Assembly: GCF_019966545.1 (NCBI RefSeq)
Contig: NZ_JAIMIC010000010.1
Location: 49,112-113,111 of the forward strand
Source: Heliomarina baculiformis
GTDB taxonomy: Bacteria > Pseudomonadota > Alphaproteobacteria > Rhodobacterales > Rhodobacteraceae
DNA: 64,000 nt
Direction: 5' to 3'
The notes below the pieces were generated by a model. That model was not told where the DNA came from and searched no databases. It saw only the letters and a program-made list of their open reading frames with translations. Positions 17,973 through 26,517 of the stretch are shown one piece after another. Position numbers and translations under genes: made by a program. Each line of letters starts with the position of its first letter. Position 1 is the first letter of the stretch.

Positions 17973-19145
17973 ATGAAAAACGGACGAGATCCGGTGATCG
18001 TCGGCATTGCCGACGCGCCATTGAAGGACGGCAAATTCGTCACTAACGCTTCGGTCCTTGGTCATGCCGCATTGGTGGCAAAAGCCGCCGTCGAAGAAGC
18101 CGGACTGAAACTGAGCGATGTCGACGGTCTTTTGACCGCCGGCATGTGGGGGATACCGGGACCCGGCCAACTGGCCACGGTGACGCTGGGCGAATATCTC
18201 AACATCATGCCGACATTCGTCGATGGCACGAATATTGGCGGTTCGGCTTTCGAGGCCCATGTGGCACACGCCGCCATGGCCCTTCGCGAAGGCTATTGCG
18301 AGGTTGCGCTGATCGTCTACAGCTCGGACCAAAAGTCCCTGCGCAGCCGTAACCTGGGTGGTCGGCCGTCGGTCCTGTCCATGCAACATGAAACACCCTA
18401 CGGAATGCCCACGCCTGTGGGCGGCTATGCGATGGCCGCACAGCGTCACATGCATGAATACGGCACCACGTCCGAGAACCTGGCCGAAATCGCAGTCGCG
18501 ACGCGGAAATGGGCACAGTTGAACCCCGAGGCGACGCGGCGCGATCCGCTGTCCATCGACGACGTGCTGTCCAGCACGATGATCTCAGAGCCGCTGCATC
18601 TGCTCGATTGCTGTCTCGTCACCGACGGGGCCGGTGCCATCGTCATTACCACCGCCGAACGCGCCAGGGACCTCAAATCCAAACCCGTCGCGGTCAAGGG
18701 CTATGGCGAGGCGCATACCCATTGGGCTATCGGCGAAATGCCGGACCTTGCCCGCCTGCTTCCCGCACAAAAGGCCGGGGAACGCGCGATGAAAATGGCC
18801 GGGGTGAGCCATTCGGATATCGACGTGGTCGAGATCTATGACAGCTTTACCATCACTGTTCTGCTCTCGCTCGAGGCTCTGGGCTTCTGCAAGATCGGCG
18901 AGGGCGGCGATTTCGTGTCGGGCCAGCGCACGGCACCGGGCGGGAGGTTCCCGATGAACACCAGTGGCGGCGGCCTCTCGGCGCTGCATCCGGGCATGTT
19001 CGGTATGTTCCTGCTGATCGAGGCCGTCCGGCAACTTCGCGGCGATTGCGGCGAGCGCCAGGTCAAGGGCGCCGAGATCGCTTTGGTGCATGGTACCGGG
19101 GGCACGCTGTCCTCTGGTGCGACCGTGATTTTGCAGAAGGACTGA
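17973..19145 (+). CDS. thiolase-fold protein lacking the nucleophilic Cys (Ltp2-like aldolase candidate)
   Basis: Thiolase/SCP-x fold, 390 residues. At the nucleophile position the sequence reads GTNIGGSAFEA (Gly89-Gly90), so thiolysis through a Cys acyl-enzyme is not possible. The loop that is HD in thiolases reads EIYDSFTITV with Tyr289, and the C-terminal loop GLSALHPGMFG keeps a His. The same combination, together with a DUF35 partner, marks Ltp2-type retro-aldolases that cleave 3-hydroxyacyl-CoAs with a tertiary alcohol into a ketone and a short acyl-CoA. A DUF35 gene follows 4 bp after the stop. Called aldolase candidate by analogy, not by proof. Confidence 0.8.
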   Translation: MKNGRDPVIVGIADAPLKDGKFVTNASVLGHAALVAKAAVEEAGLKLSDVDGLLTAGMWGIPGPGQLATVTLGEYLNIMPTFVDGTNIGGSAFEAHVAHAAMALREGYCEVALIVYSSDQKSLRSRNLGGRPSVLSMQHETPYGMPTPVGGYAMAAQRHMHEYGTTSENLAEIAVATRKWAQLNPEATRRDPLSIDDVLSSTMISEPLHLLDCCLVTDGAGAIVITTAERARDLKSKPVAVKGYGEAHTHWAIGEMPDLARLLPAQKAGERAMKMAGVSHSDIDVVEIYDSFTITVLLSLEALGFCKIGEGGDFVSGQRTAPGGRFPMNTSGGGLSALHPGMFGMFLLIEAVRQLRGDCGERQVKGAEIALVHGTGGTLSSGATVILQKD

Positions 19146-19149
19146 ACCA

Positions 19150-19554
19150 ATGAGCACTGAAGAACCGCTTCCGGTGATCGACCATGACAGCGCCCCCTAT
19201 TGGGAGGCCGCGCGCGAGGGCCGTCTCGACATCCCGCTTTGCGGCGATTGCGGCAAACATCATTTCTATCCCCGCTCTGTCTGCCCGTATTGCCATTCCG
19301 ACAAGCTCGGCTTCGATACCGTAAGCGGACGTGGCGAGGTGCATACCTTCACCATTGCGCGCCGCCCGGCAGGGCCGACTTTCGCGGATGATGTGCCATA
19401 TGTGGTTGCGTTGATCGAGCTGGAGGAAGGCCCCCGAATGATGAGCCGGATCCAGACCGACGATCCCGAAAAGGTTCATATCGGGGCCAAGGTAGAGGTG
19501 ACCTTCGTCAAGGCAACCGACGAAGTTACCTTTCCCTACTTCAAAATAATCTGA
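19150..19554 (+). CDS. Zn-ribbon/OB-fold protein (DUF35 family)
   Basis: Small partner protein, 134 residues. The N-terminal zinc ribbon has four Cys in CGDCGKHHFYPRSVCPYC (about residues 30-47); an OB-fold follows, with RGEVHTFTIARRP and IELEEGPRMMSRI. DUF35 proteins act as obligate partners of thiolase-fold enzymes, binding the CoA thioester or forming the substrate channel, as ChsH2 does for Ltp2. Last gene of the operon, followed by a clear terminator hairpin. Confidence 0.9.
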   Translation: MSTEEPLPVIDHDSAPYWEAAREGRLDIPLCGDCGKHHFYPRSVCPYCHSDKLGFDTVSGRGEVHTFTIARRPAGPTFADDVPYVVALIELEEGPRMMSRIQTDDPEKVHIGAKVEVTFVKATDEVTFPYFKII

Positions 19555-19593
19555 GGCCGGAGGCATCGCCCCCTCGGGTTCGGATGTCGAAGG

Positions 19594-19620
19594 GCCGTCG
19601 CAGAGTTTATCTGCGGCGGC
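19594..19620. terminator. terminator hairpin between the DUF35 gene and the TRAP permease gene
   Basis: An 11-bp stem, GCCGTCGCAGA and TCTGCGGCGGC with one T-G wobble pair, and a GTTTA loop, followed on the plus strand by TCTTCGCTTTT. It lies between convergent genes and probably ends transcription from the plus side, perhaps both sides. Confidence 0.7.
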
Positions 19621-19637
19621 TCTTCGCTTTTCGGGGG

Positions 19638-21581
19638 TCACCCGGCGCGGCCGGGTTGCGGCGCTCCTTGCAGAAACCGCCACGCTAAAAGCCCGGCCAG
19701 CGCCAGCCCGCCAAGAATGTCAGCCGTCGGCGCGGCATAAAACAGCAAGGCCGCCGCCGACAGGAACAGCAACCGGCCGAGGGCCGGCACCTTTCCACGA
19801 AACCAGCCGCTCGTGCCAACGCTGACGGCAAAAACCGCCGCGCAGGCCACACCCATGTCCAGAAGGATTTGGCCCGCTGTGCCTTGGCCCATGATGCCCG
19901 GTCGGAAGACAAAGAGAAATGGCACCACATAGATCGCTCCGGCCAGCATCAGCGCGCGCCCCGCCACCCGCCAGAAATTGGCCCCCGCCAGGGCGGCGGC
20001 CGCATAGACACTGGCGCAGACTGGTGGCGTGATGGCTGACAGGATCGCATAGTAGAAGACGAAGAGATGAGCGGTCAGTTCGGGCAGGCCAAGCCGTACG
20101 AGGCTCGGCGCTGCAATCGCCGCTGCCAGCACGTAGGAGGCAGTCGTCGGAACATCCATGCCCAGCAGGATCGCCAGTACAGCCGCCAGCAACAAGGCCA
20201 CGATCAGCCCCTGACCCGACACGGAAAACAACAGGTTCGAGACCTTGACCCCGGCACCCGTCGCCGTCAGAACCTTGACGACGATGGCGGCGCAGGCCAG
20301 CAGCGCCGCGATCATCACCAACGCCCGCCCTGCTTCGACCATCCCTTCATAGATGTCGCGCGCCAGCTTGGCCCAGCAGGCCAGCACACCCTGTTCTCTG
20401 CCGTCGCGCGAGAATGGTCGCACCACCACGCAGGTCAAAACCAGCATGATGATCGCACCTGCACCCGCATAGCTCGGCGTGTAGCCGTTGAACAGGAAAT
20501 AGACCATCGCCGCGATGGGAAGAAACAGCGGGATCGACTTGTCAAGCGCGAGGAATTCCGCCCGTTCGGGCATTTCGCTCTTCGGTGTCGGTTGCAGCCC
20601 TGTGCGGCGCGCATAGAGATCCACCCCGAGCCATACGGCAAGATAGTATAGAAATGCCGGACCGATCGCCGCGATGACAATTTCGGTATAGGGGATGTTC
20701 AGGAACTCGGCCATGATGAAGGCCGCTGCCCCCATCACCGGCGGCGTTAGCTGGCCTGCGGACGAGGCAACGGCCTCGACCGCCCCTGCAAAGGCCGGCG
20801 GATAGCGCAGCCGCTTCATCGTGGGAATGGTGATCGAGCCGGTCGCCATGACATTGGCCACTGCCGAGCCGGTAACCGTCCCGAACATCGCCGAAGACAG
20901 GGCGCAGACCTTTGCCGGACCGCCAAAAGAGCGCCCCGCGACCCATGTGGCCATTTTCATGAAGGCATCCGTCGCCCCGGTTGACAGCAACAGCGCCCCC
21001 AGAAGCACATAGATCACGATAACCCGCGCCCCGATATCCGCGAGGTAGCCAAAGAGTCCGGTGGTCGAACTGTAGAAAGTCTCGACGGCCGTGCGTGCCG
21101 ACACGCGCGGCGGGCGCCATGCGCCTTCGAGCAGGTCATAACCGAAATAGAAATAGATCACGGTGCAAAGCGCCAGAAGCGGCAGGAACCAGCCGATCAC
21201 CCGGCGCGCCGCCTCAAGGGTCAGCAGGACAGCCACCAGACCGGCCGCCTTGTCGAGCGGCCCATAGCGCACCATGATATCCGAAAAGCGATCCCGGTTC
21301 AGGATCACATAGAGGCAAACCGCAAAAGCCAGCAGGCCGAGCGTGATGTCCACTGCCCGCTCAAGTCCGCTTCGCGCGCCGGAGCGCGAGGCCCGCGCCG
21401 CATAAAGAAAGAACGCGCCGCCGATTCCGAAACCGATAAAAATCGGTCGCTGAACCAGCGGTTCGAACTGCCCGAACAGGGCATTGTAGAAATGCAGCGC
21501 GACGAATGCTGCGAACAATAGGCCAAGCGCCTGCCCTCCGCGCCGTTCCCAATAGGGTATTGCGGCCATTGTCTGCGTCAT
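19638..21581 (-). CDS. TRAP transporter permease, fused DctQM type (TAXI system)
   Basis: Fused small and large membrane subunits of a TAXI-type TRAP transporter, 647 residues. An N-terminal four-helix region is followed by a DctM-like multi-helix region with TGSAVANVMATGSITIPTMK, PPVMGAAAFIMAEFL and SAITPPVCASVYAAAAL. TRAP systems use ion gradients rather than ATP to import organic acids. The start is the ATG at 21581 preceding TQTMAAIPYWERR; the longer open frame upstream has a strongly basic, non-membrane character. It lies 88 bp after the TAXI binding-protein gene in an operon that starts with a CoA-transferase. Confidence 0.9.
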   Translation of the reverse strand: MTQTMAAIPYWERRGGQALGLLFAAFVALHFYNALFGQFEPLVQRPIFIGFGIGGAFFLYAARASRSGARSGLERAVDITLGLLAFAVCLYVILNRDRFSDIMVRYGPLDKAAGLVAVLLTLEAARRVIGWFLPLLALCTVIYFYFGYDLLEGAWRPPRVSARTAVETFYSSTTGLFGYLADIGARVIVIYVLLGALLLSTGATDAFMKMATWVAGRSFGGPAKVCALSSAMFGTVTGSAVANVMATGSITIPTMKRLRYPPAFAGAVEAVASSAGQLTPPVMGAAAFIMAEFLNIPYTEIVIAAIGPAFLYYLAVWLGVDLYARRTGLQPTPKSEMPERAEFLALDKSIPLFLPIAAMVYFLFNGYTPSYAGAGAIIMLVLTCVVVRPFSRDGREQGVLACWAKLARDIYEGMVEAGRALVMIAALLACAAIVVKVLTATGAGVKVSNLLFSVSGQGLIVALLLAAVLAILLGMDVPTTASYVLAAAIAAPSLVRLGLPELTAHLFVFYYAILSAITPPVCASVYAAAALAGANFWRVAGRALMLAGAIYVVPFLFVFRPGIMGQGTAGQILLDMGVACAAVFAVSVGTSGWFRGKVPALGRLLFLSAAALLFYAAPTADILGGLALAGLLAWRFLQGAPQPGRAG

Positions 21582-21669
21582 GTTCTCTCCGATATCGGCA
21601 GCGGCGGGGTGCCCGGAGCACCTCCGCCTGGTCAGTTTGCGCGACCGTCGTGACAGCCTGCGATTCTGG

Positions 21670-22641
21670 TCAGCTGCCGGCGGCCTCTCTCCAGTAACGC
21701 TCCGCACCCGGATGATAGGTGACACCCGCCTCCATTGTGGCAACAGCATCGGCGGCGATGTCGTAGTCGGCCAGTTGCGGCCAGGCTTCGGCCAGCAGGT
21801 TCATGTTCTGGTGGATGCTGCGGGCGATGTCATAGGCGTTCTGCTCATCCATGACACCGATGCGGGTCAGGAAGAACACGTTGAGCTTCGGAACCCGCAT
21901 TTCTTCGGAGCCAGGAATAAGCCCTGCGGGAAGAGTCGTGAAACCGACGCCCTCCATATCCTCTGTCGCCGCTTTCTCCTGCTCTTCGGAGAAGCCGATC
22001 AAGCGCATTGCGGTGCTGGTCATCAACTCCTGCAGGGTCGCATCCACAGAGTCCGCGGCCCCGTATTTGCTGTAACCGACGAGTTGGCGGTTCTTGATAC
22101 CTTCCACTGCGTCACCGACAGCACCATGCACCAGGTCCGCGTTGATATCGAACATCGACAGAACATTGGTCGTCAGCGTCTCGGCGGCCGATCCGCGGAT
22201 GCCGGGATTGAACTTCCTCCCGTCCAATTCTTCAAGCGTGGTCACACCCGATTCTTCGGTGACCGCGATCAGCAGAATCGAGGCGCTGTAGGGGTAAAGC
22301 GCAACCGTATCTGGGATGGCGTTCCCTTCGAACTTGCCGGTCCCGTTCCTGGCGGAAATCAGGATGTCGGTGGTGGCAAGACCAAGGTCGATTTCGTCGC
22401 GCGCCAACCGCAGCACATTGTCCACGCTGGCCCCCGTTTCGATCACGCTGACGTTGGTGTCTTCCATACCGGTCTCGATCGCCTTGCTCATCGCAACCGA
22501 AATGGTGAAATGGCTCGATGTCGGGCTGGTCGTGCCCATCGTGAGATCCTTGGCGGATGCAGCGCCGCCAAGGGCAATGGCACCCACGGCAACAAGAATA
22601 CCGAGTGCAGCCCGGTATCCGGTCAATTTGCGTTGGAACAT
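21670..22641 (-). CDS. TAXI family TRAP transporter solute-binding protein
   Basis: Periplasmic binding protein, 323 residues. A signal peptide ends near residue 30 (GAASA/KD), followed by TMGTTSPTSSHFTISVAM and GASVDNVLRLARDEIDLGLA, the usual TAXI core. GGGAGGATAAA precedes the ATG closely. Partner of the fused permease downstream. The ligand is unknown; the CoA-transferase genes just upstream suggest a carboxylic acid that is activated directly after import. Confidence 0.9.
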   Translation of the reverse strand: MFQRKLTGYRAALGILVAVGAIALGGAASAKDLTMGTTSPTSSHFTISVAMSKAIETGMEDTNVSVIETGASVDNVLRLARDEIDLGLATTDILISARNGTGKFEGNAIPDTVALYPYSASILLIAVTEESGVTTLEELDGRKFNPGIRGSAAETLTTNVLSMFDINADLVHGAVGDAVEGIKNRQLVGYSKYGAADSVDATLQELMTSTAMRLIGFSEEQEKAATEDMEGVGFTTLPAGLIPGSEEMRVPKLNVFFLTRIGVMDEQNAYDIARSIHQNMNLLAEAWPQLADYDIAADAVATMEAGVTYHPGAERYWREAAGS

Positions 22642-22686
22642 TTTATCCTCCCGTTTTTGACTTCAAAATAACGTCAGCCCGGCCGC

Positions 22687-23454
22687 CTAAGCACGCAGGG
22701 CCCCCGATGTGTCGATCCGCTCTCTCAGAACGCGCAGTTCTTCCTCCGTTGGTGGCCGCGTCTGAGGCACCTCGCCCCTGATCGCCAGATCGAACCCCGT
22801 GTGACGCTGGACCTCTTCGGTCGTATTGCCCGGATGCACCGATTTCAGTCGCATTCGCAGCGTCGTGTCGTCGAAATCCATAACCGCTCGCGGTGTCACC
22901 GCCAGACGCGGTCCTTCATTGACCAGCCCGGCGTCACGTTTCGCGGCAGGCCCGGACAGATGTCCGGGTATCGTGATGAAATCGACCGTTTCCACAAAGT
23001 TTCGCGCGGTATGCACGGTGGGGCAGATGTAGAACCGCGTGGAGGTGTGGCAGTAGGACAGGTTGGCCGCCCCCGGTCCGCGCATCTTGGGTGCGTGCAG
23101 CGTCCCGCCGACGTGGTGCAGGTTGATGTTGCCGTAAGCATCGTGCTGCAAGCCGCTGTGAAAGAAAAAATCCAACCCGTGATGGCTGTGGCCGAACAAC
23201 TCGATGAAGGTCTCTGCGGCCTCGCAGCGGCCGAGCGCGCGATCGTCCAGCATCGACGGATACAGGCGCCCCGTCTCGGGGTTGAAGAACATCTCGCCGC
23301 CGACCGTCAGGTTCGGTGCGTGCAGTTCGCGGGCCAGCGCGATGGCCGCCATCGGCACCAACGCGGCAGCACCCGCCGCACCCAGTTCGCCGTCTGCCAA
23401 ATCGCGGGCCAGTACGACGACCATCTGTTCAAGTGGGGAAACCGCTGCACTCAT
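22687..23454 (-). CDS. CoA-transferase beta subunit (IpdB-like, class I)
   Basis: Class I CoA-transferase fold, 255 residues. The segments HSHHGLDFFFHSGLQHDAYG and GNINLHHVGGTLHAPKMRG match the second half of such subunits. The nucleophile motif SENG of succinyl-CoA:oxoacid transferases is not found in that form; the matching place reads VGGEMFFNP. This resembles IpdAB of steroid ring C/D degradation, which is a hydrolytic C-C lyase rather than a CoA-transferase. Overlaps the alpha gene by 4 bp, and lies 45 bp before the TAXI binding protein. Lyase or transferase activity cannot be decided here. Confidence 0.82.
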   Translation of the reverse strand: MSAAVSPLEQMVVVLARDLADGELGAAGAAALVPMAAIALARELHAPNLTVGGEMFFNPETGRLYPSMLDDRALGRCEAAETFIELFGHSHHGLDFFFHSGLQHDAYGNINLHHVGGTLHAPKMRGPGAANLSYCHTSTRFYICPTVHTARNFVETVDFITIPGHLSGPAAKRDAGLVNEGPRLAVTPRAVMDFDDTTLRMRLKSVHPGNTTEEVQRHTGFDLAIRGEVPQTRPPTEEELRVLRERIDTSGALRA

Positions 23455-24389
23455 CCGTTCCGGGCCTCGGCTTCGAGACGGGCAAAATGCGCGGTTCCCC
23501 CCACCGCTTCGATGTAGTCCTCCTGGCTTTTCGGTCCGGTCACATGGCGGGCCATATAAGCGTCCAGCCCCGTGCCGTCGCCGGTCCGGGCGGCATCGCC
23601 CAGATCGGCGTAGGCATCGATATGTTCCTCGTCCATCGCATAGTTGGGAAAGCTCGCCGTCGGGTGCGCGCCATAGGGTACTTCGACCACGGCATCGACA
23701 TAATGAGACGGCACGGTGACCCGCGAAGGATCGTCCAGAACGACCTCCTCCGGGACGATCCTGTCGACGCTGGCAATGATCATGTCAGATGCGCGCGCCA
23801 TCAGCTGATCGGCGTAGACCATTGTGCTGAGATGGCGAAGGTTCCCCCAACGGTCGGCTTCCTGCGCGTGCAGGAACGTCACTCTGGGCCGGATCGGCCC
23901 GACGGCGTGAATGCGGCGACCGGAGAATGGGCAGTCAATCTCGCGCAAGAGCGGGTTGTGTTTCAGAACGTCCGATCCGCGCAGCGCGTCGATTGGCTGG
24001 AATGGCACGCCATGTGCCGACGCCATCAGCCCGCCCACCACGGTCAGCGCATCCAGCGCATGGGCGGTCACCTGCCCTGCTTCGACCGCGCGCCGGAAAT
24101 TGGGGCAAAGCCGGTTCTCCAGCGTAACACCGGGAATGAAAACCTGCGCGACGGCCCCTGACGCGATCATCAGGTCGATGTCAAACCCCGCGCCCGGCGA
24201 GGAATACACATGCAGGCCATCCGCGCCCACGGCCAGCAATGCGCGCACCAGCGCGATCGGGCGGCTTTGCTTGAACAGACCGCCGAGGCACAACTCGGGA
24301 CGTTCTTCCAAAGCTCCTCGTGCCAGACGCGCTGCGTCTTGCAGGCTTGTGACCTTGCTGCGACGTGTGGGTTTCGCTTGGCCATCCAT
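23451..24389 (-). CDS. CoA-transferase alpha subunit (IpdA-like, class I)
   Basis: Class I CoA-transferase fold, about 312 residues. Seen: GALEERPELCLGGLFKQSRP, YSSPGAGFDIDLMIASGAV and PRVTFLHAQEADRWGN, the last typical of IpdA-like and glutaconate-type alpha subunits (HxQxAD, GN). Start is ambiguous: ATG 24389 is chosen because a possible -10 box lies at 24406-24411; an in-frame GTG at 24404 would add five residues. First gene of the operon with IpdB-like, TAXI binding protein and permease. A CACATATGTG palindrome is centred about 120 bp upstream. Confidence 0.82.
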   Translation of the reverse strand: MDGQAKPTRRSKVTSLQDAARLARGALEERPELCLGGLFKQSRPIALVRALLAVGADGLHVYSSPGAGFDIDLMIASGAVAQVFIPGVTLENRLCPNFRRAVEAGQVTAHALDALTVVGGLMASAHGVPFQPIDALRGSDVLKHNPLLREIDCPFSGRRIHAVGPIRPRVTFLHAQEADRWGNLRHLSTMVYADQLMARASDMIIASVDRIVPEEVVLDDPSRVTVPSHYVDAVVEVPYGAHPTASFPNYAMDEEHIDAYADLGDAARTGDGTGLDAYMARHVTGPKSQEDYIEAVGGTAHFARLEAEARNG

Positions 24390-24505
24390 CGTTGGGCTTG
24401 CCACTCCTATACTGATTTCCGCAGATCACTCAAGATTTGCGCTTGTCCATCCTAGTCGACGGCACGCGATCCATCACCTTCCGGCTGGCGCAAAGTCTGA
24501 TCGAA

Positions 24506-24515
24506 CACATATGTG
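24506..24515. promoter_or_regulatory. CACATATGTG palindrome, candidate operator (copy 1)
   Basis: Perfect 10-bp palindrome in the 167-bp gap upstream of the IpdAB-like/TAXI operon. The same decamer occurs at two other places in the window, both intergenic and upstream of catabolic genes. Context here is GAACACATATGTGGG. Confidence 0.55.
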
Positions 24516-24556
24516 GGAATGCTTGCGCCCGGATCCTGACAGGGAATTGAGACCGG

Positions 24557-25984
24557 TCAGAACCACCCTGCCGCGACACCGCCGCCAACGATGAGCGTGA
24601 TGAGGAGGATGCTCGCAACACCGAAAATTCCGTTCCACCGCAAACCGATGGTCAGCGGCCGCTCTCCCACGATGGAAGAGGTATAGACCACGGCCGTGAT
24701 GGCCGGCCCCATGCAGATGATGCTGCTCCAGCCGCCCGCCAGCGCAAGGCCCAGAGCAAGCGGCGACAAACCATCCACGCCGACGCGGTTGACCACTTCT
24801 GCCAGCAGGACCACCGAGATCATCGGGTGCACGCCCAGAAGCCCCGTCAGGAACACCGTCATGATCAATAACACAACTGTCGTGACCGGTCGCGCGGCAA
24901 TCCAGCCGAGATGGTCGGCAACCCATTCAACCGGCGCAACTTCCAGTGCGACAAGACCGATGAACCCCGCCGAGGCGATGACGCTCATCTCGGTCGCGAA
25001 ACCCGGTGCCTGGGCCACGAACCGGCGCGACATACCGGTGAGGTTGCCACTGCCGCTGCGCAGAACCGACCAGAGCAGCGCATAGATCGGAACGATGGTG
25101 ATCAGGACGGTCTGGAAACTGTACTGGGTCAACCTGTCCAGCGTCACAACGGCGGCTCCCAGAAAAAGGACATGTCCGGCCACGATCAGGACTGCCCAGC
25201 GGCTCCAGCCAGGCAAGTCACCCGACAGGGCCGGTGCCCGGCCGCGCGCCGAGGGCGGGCGCCACCATTCCACCGTGTCGAACAGCCATCCCAGAAGAAA
25301 CAGCACCCCGGCCAGCGCAATCCCGTAGGGGGCCAGGGCCGCCCATTCGAGCCCCGGAATCGTGAGAATCATCAGATTGAGAGCGATCCCGAACGGCGTC
25401 CAGAAAGCGATCGAGGAAAACCCCCGCATACAGGCGCTTACCATCCTGCGCTTGCGGGCCTGGAACACGAATTCGTCCATCTCATGCCGATGCGCCGCCA
25501 GCCCTTTCATGATGATCTCCAGCATCACACCAAGCCCGCCAAGGTTCAGAAGCACGCCGAACAGATGTCCGCCCGCACCCAGAGAGGCGTAACGGCGGGT
25601 CGGCGGCTGCAGCGTCAGGAATTCACCGGCGACCTCGACAATCGGGTCCTGGGTGGCCGCGATGCGCAGGAATGCGACAGCCGTCAGCAGCGCGGACAGG
25701 AACACGACACGCCCCGCCGCCTGAACGAAGATGCCGGTGTCGATGCCATCGGCCAGCGCCAGAAGGGCAATCGCGAGGGAAAAGAAAAGCAGCACCCATC
25801 CGACGCGGGCGATATAGCGGGAGGCAATAACGAGATAGATTCCGAAGAACGGCACGGCGGCAATGGACGCGACGCTGGAGGAGAAGACACCTTGCACGAT
25901 GGCAGCGCCGAGACAAGTCAGCAGACAGATGGCGGTAATCCCGTTGCGCTTGCCGGAACGTTTCAGGGGCTCGACGGGCGGCAT
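24557..25984 (-). CDS. polytopic membrane protein of unknown family, possible transporter
   Basis: Integral membrane protein, 475 residues, with about 12 hydrophobic segments, and a short charged N-terminus. Two halves are suggested by a hydrophilic stretch around residues 240-260 (DTVEWWRPPSARGRAPA). The C-terminal half has TGLLGVHPMISVVLLAEVV and AGGWSSIICMGPAITAVVY, patterns seen in re-entrant loops of ion-transporter superfamily carriers such as DctM, but no family could be assigned with confidence. It is not paired with a binding protein. It ends 168 bp before the CoA-transferase start on the same strand and is divergent from the MmgE/PrpD gene across 533 bp. Confidence 0.75.
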   Translation of the reverse strand: MPPVEPLKRSGKRNGITAICLLTCLGAAIVQGVFSSSVASIAAVPFFGIYLVIASRYIARVGWVLLFFSLAIALLALADGIDTGIFVQAAGRVVFLSALLTAVAFLRIAATQDPIVEVAGEFLTLQPPTRRYASLGAGGHLFGVLLNLGGLGVMLEIIMKGLAAHRHEMDEFVFQARKRRMVSACMRGFSSIAFWTPFGIALNLMILTIPGLEWAALAPYGIALAGVLFLLGWLFDTVEWWRPPSARGRAPALSGDLPGWSRWAVLIVAGHVLFLGAAVVTLDRLTQYSFQTVLITIVPIYALLWSVLRSGSGNLTGMSRRFVAQAPGFATEMSVIASAGFIGLVALEVAPVEWVADHLGWIAARPVTTVVLLIMTVFLTGLLGVHPMISVVLLAEVVNRVGVDGLSPLALGLALAGGWSSIICMGPAITAVVYTSSIVGERPLTIGLRWNGIFGVASILLITLIVGGGVAAGWF

Positions 25985-26517
25985 CTGCCCCCCCTTTCCC
26001 GAAGGCGTCCGTTATGTCTGTGACACAACGGCAGATGCGGTCGCTCATGGTACGATGGCGGAAATGCGATGCCGACAATTTCCCCTTCACAAGCAGGGAC
26101 ACGCGCAAGGAAACGCGCAAGGACACACAAGGCACTCATCTTATCGGCACAGGGACGGCGAGCCCGGATTTCCGGCAGAACCGACCCCCGTGTTTCCGGG
26201 TCTCCGAGGATACATCGGCAGGCGAACAATAAGACAACGACGCCTCGAAATGTCTCTTCGCACTTGCGTGCTTGTCTTCCCGACTTTTCACGCCGATACC
26301 CTCAGCCACGTTTGTTCTTCTTTCCGAAGCTTTGTCGGTCACGGCCTACGCCCGATCCGGCATGGATATGGGGGAAGGATGAACACCCAGAATGCCCAAT
26401 GGCCGCAAAGATCACAACGCGAGTATCTGCTCCAACACATATGTGCGACAGAGAGGGGCCGAGAGTTGATATCGTCCTGCTTGATGAGGCAGTGTACAGT
26501 GTCAGAGAAGGAAAAGG
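25985..26517. other. 533-bp divergent intergenic region
   Basis: No convincing gene. Open frames crossing it (for example one of 150 codons from 26069) have Arg/Pro-rich translations without protein character. It holds a short direct repeat ACGCGCAAGGA at 26101-26111 and 26113-26123, and the CACATATGTG palindrome at 26436. It must contain the promoters for the membrane-protein gene and for the MmgE/PrpD operon. Its length would suit a long leader or several regulator sites. Confidence 0.6.
26436..26445. promoter_or_regulatory. CACATATGTG palindrome, candidate operator (copy 2)
   Basis: Perfect palindrome 73 bp upstream of the MmgE/PrpD start codon, context CCAACACATATGTGCGA. Shares AACACATATGTG with copy 1. 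Confidence 0.55.

Noticed and set aside
19390..19410. Further CATATG-type sites within genes (for example in the DUF35 gene at about 19.4 kb)
   Set aside because: They lack the full CACATATGTG decamer and lie in coding sequence, so they were not counted as operators.
26101..26123. Short direct repeat ACGCGCAAGGA twice, considered as CRISPR or iteron
   Set aside because: Only two units with one base between, no spacers and no cas or replication gene nearby.
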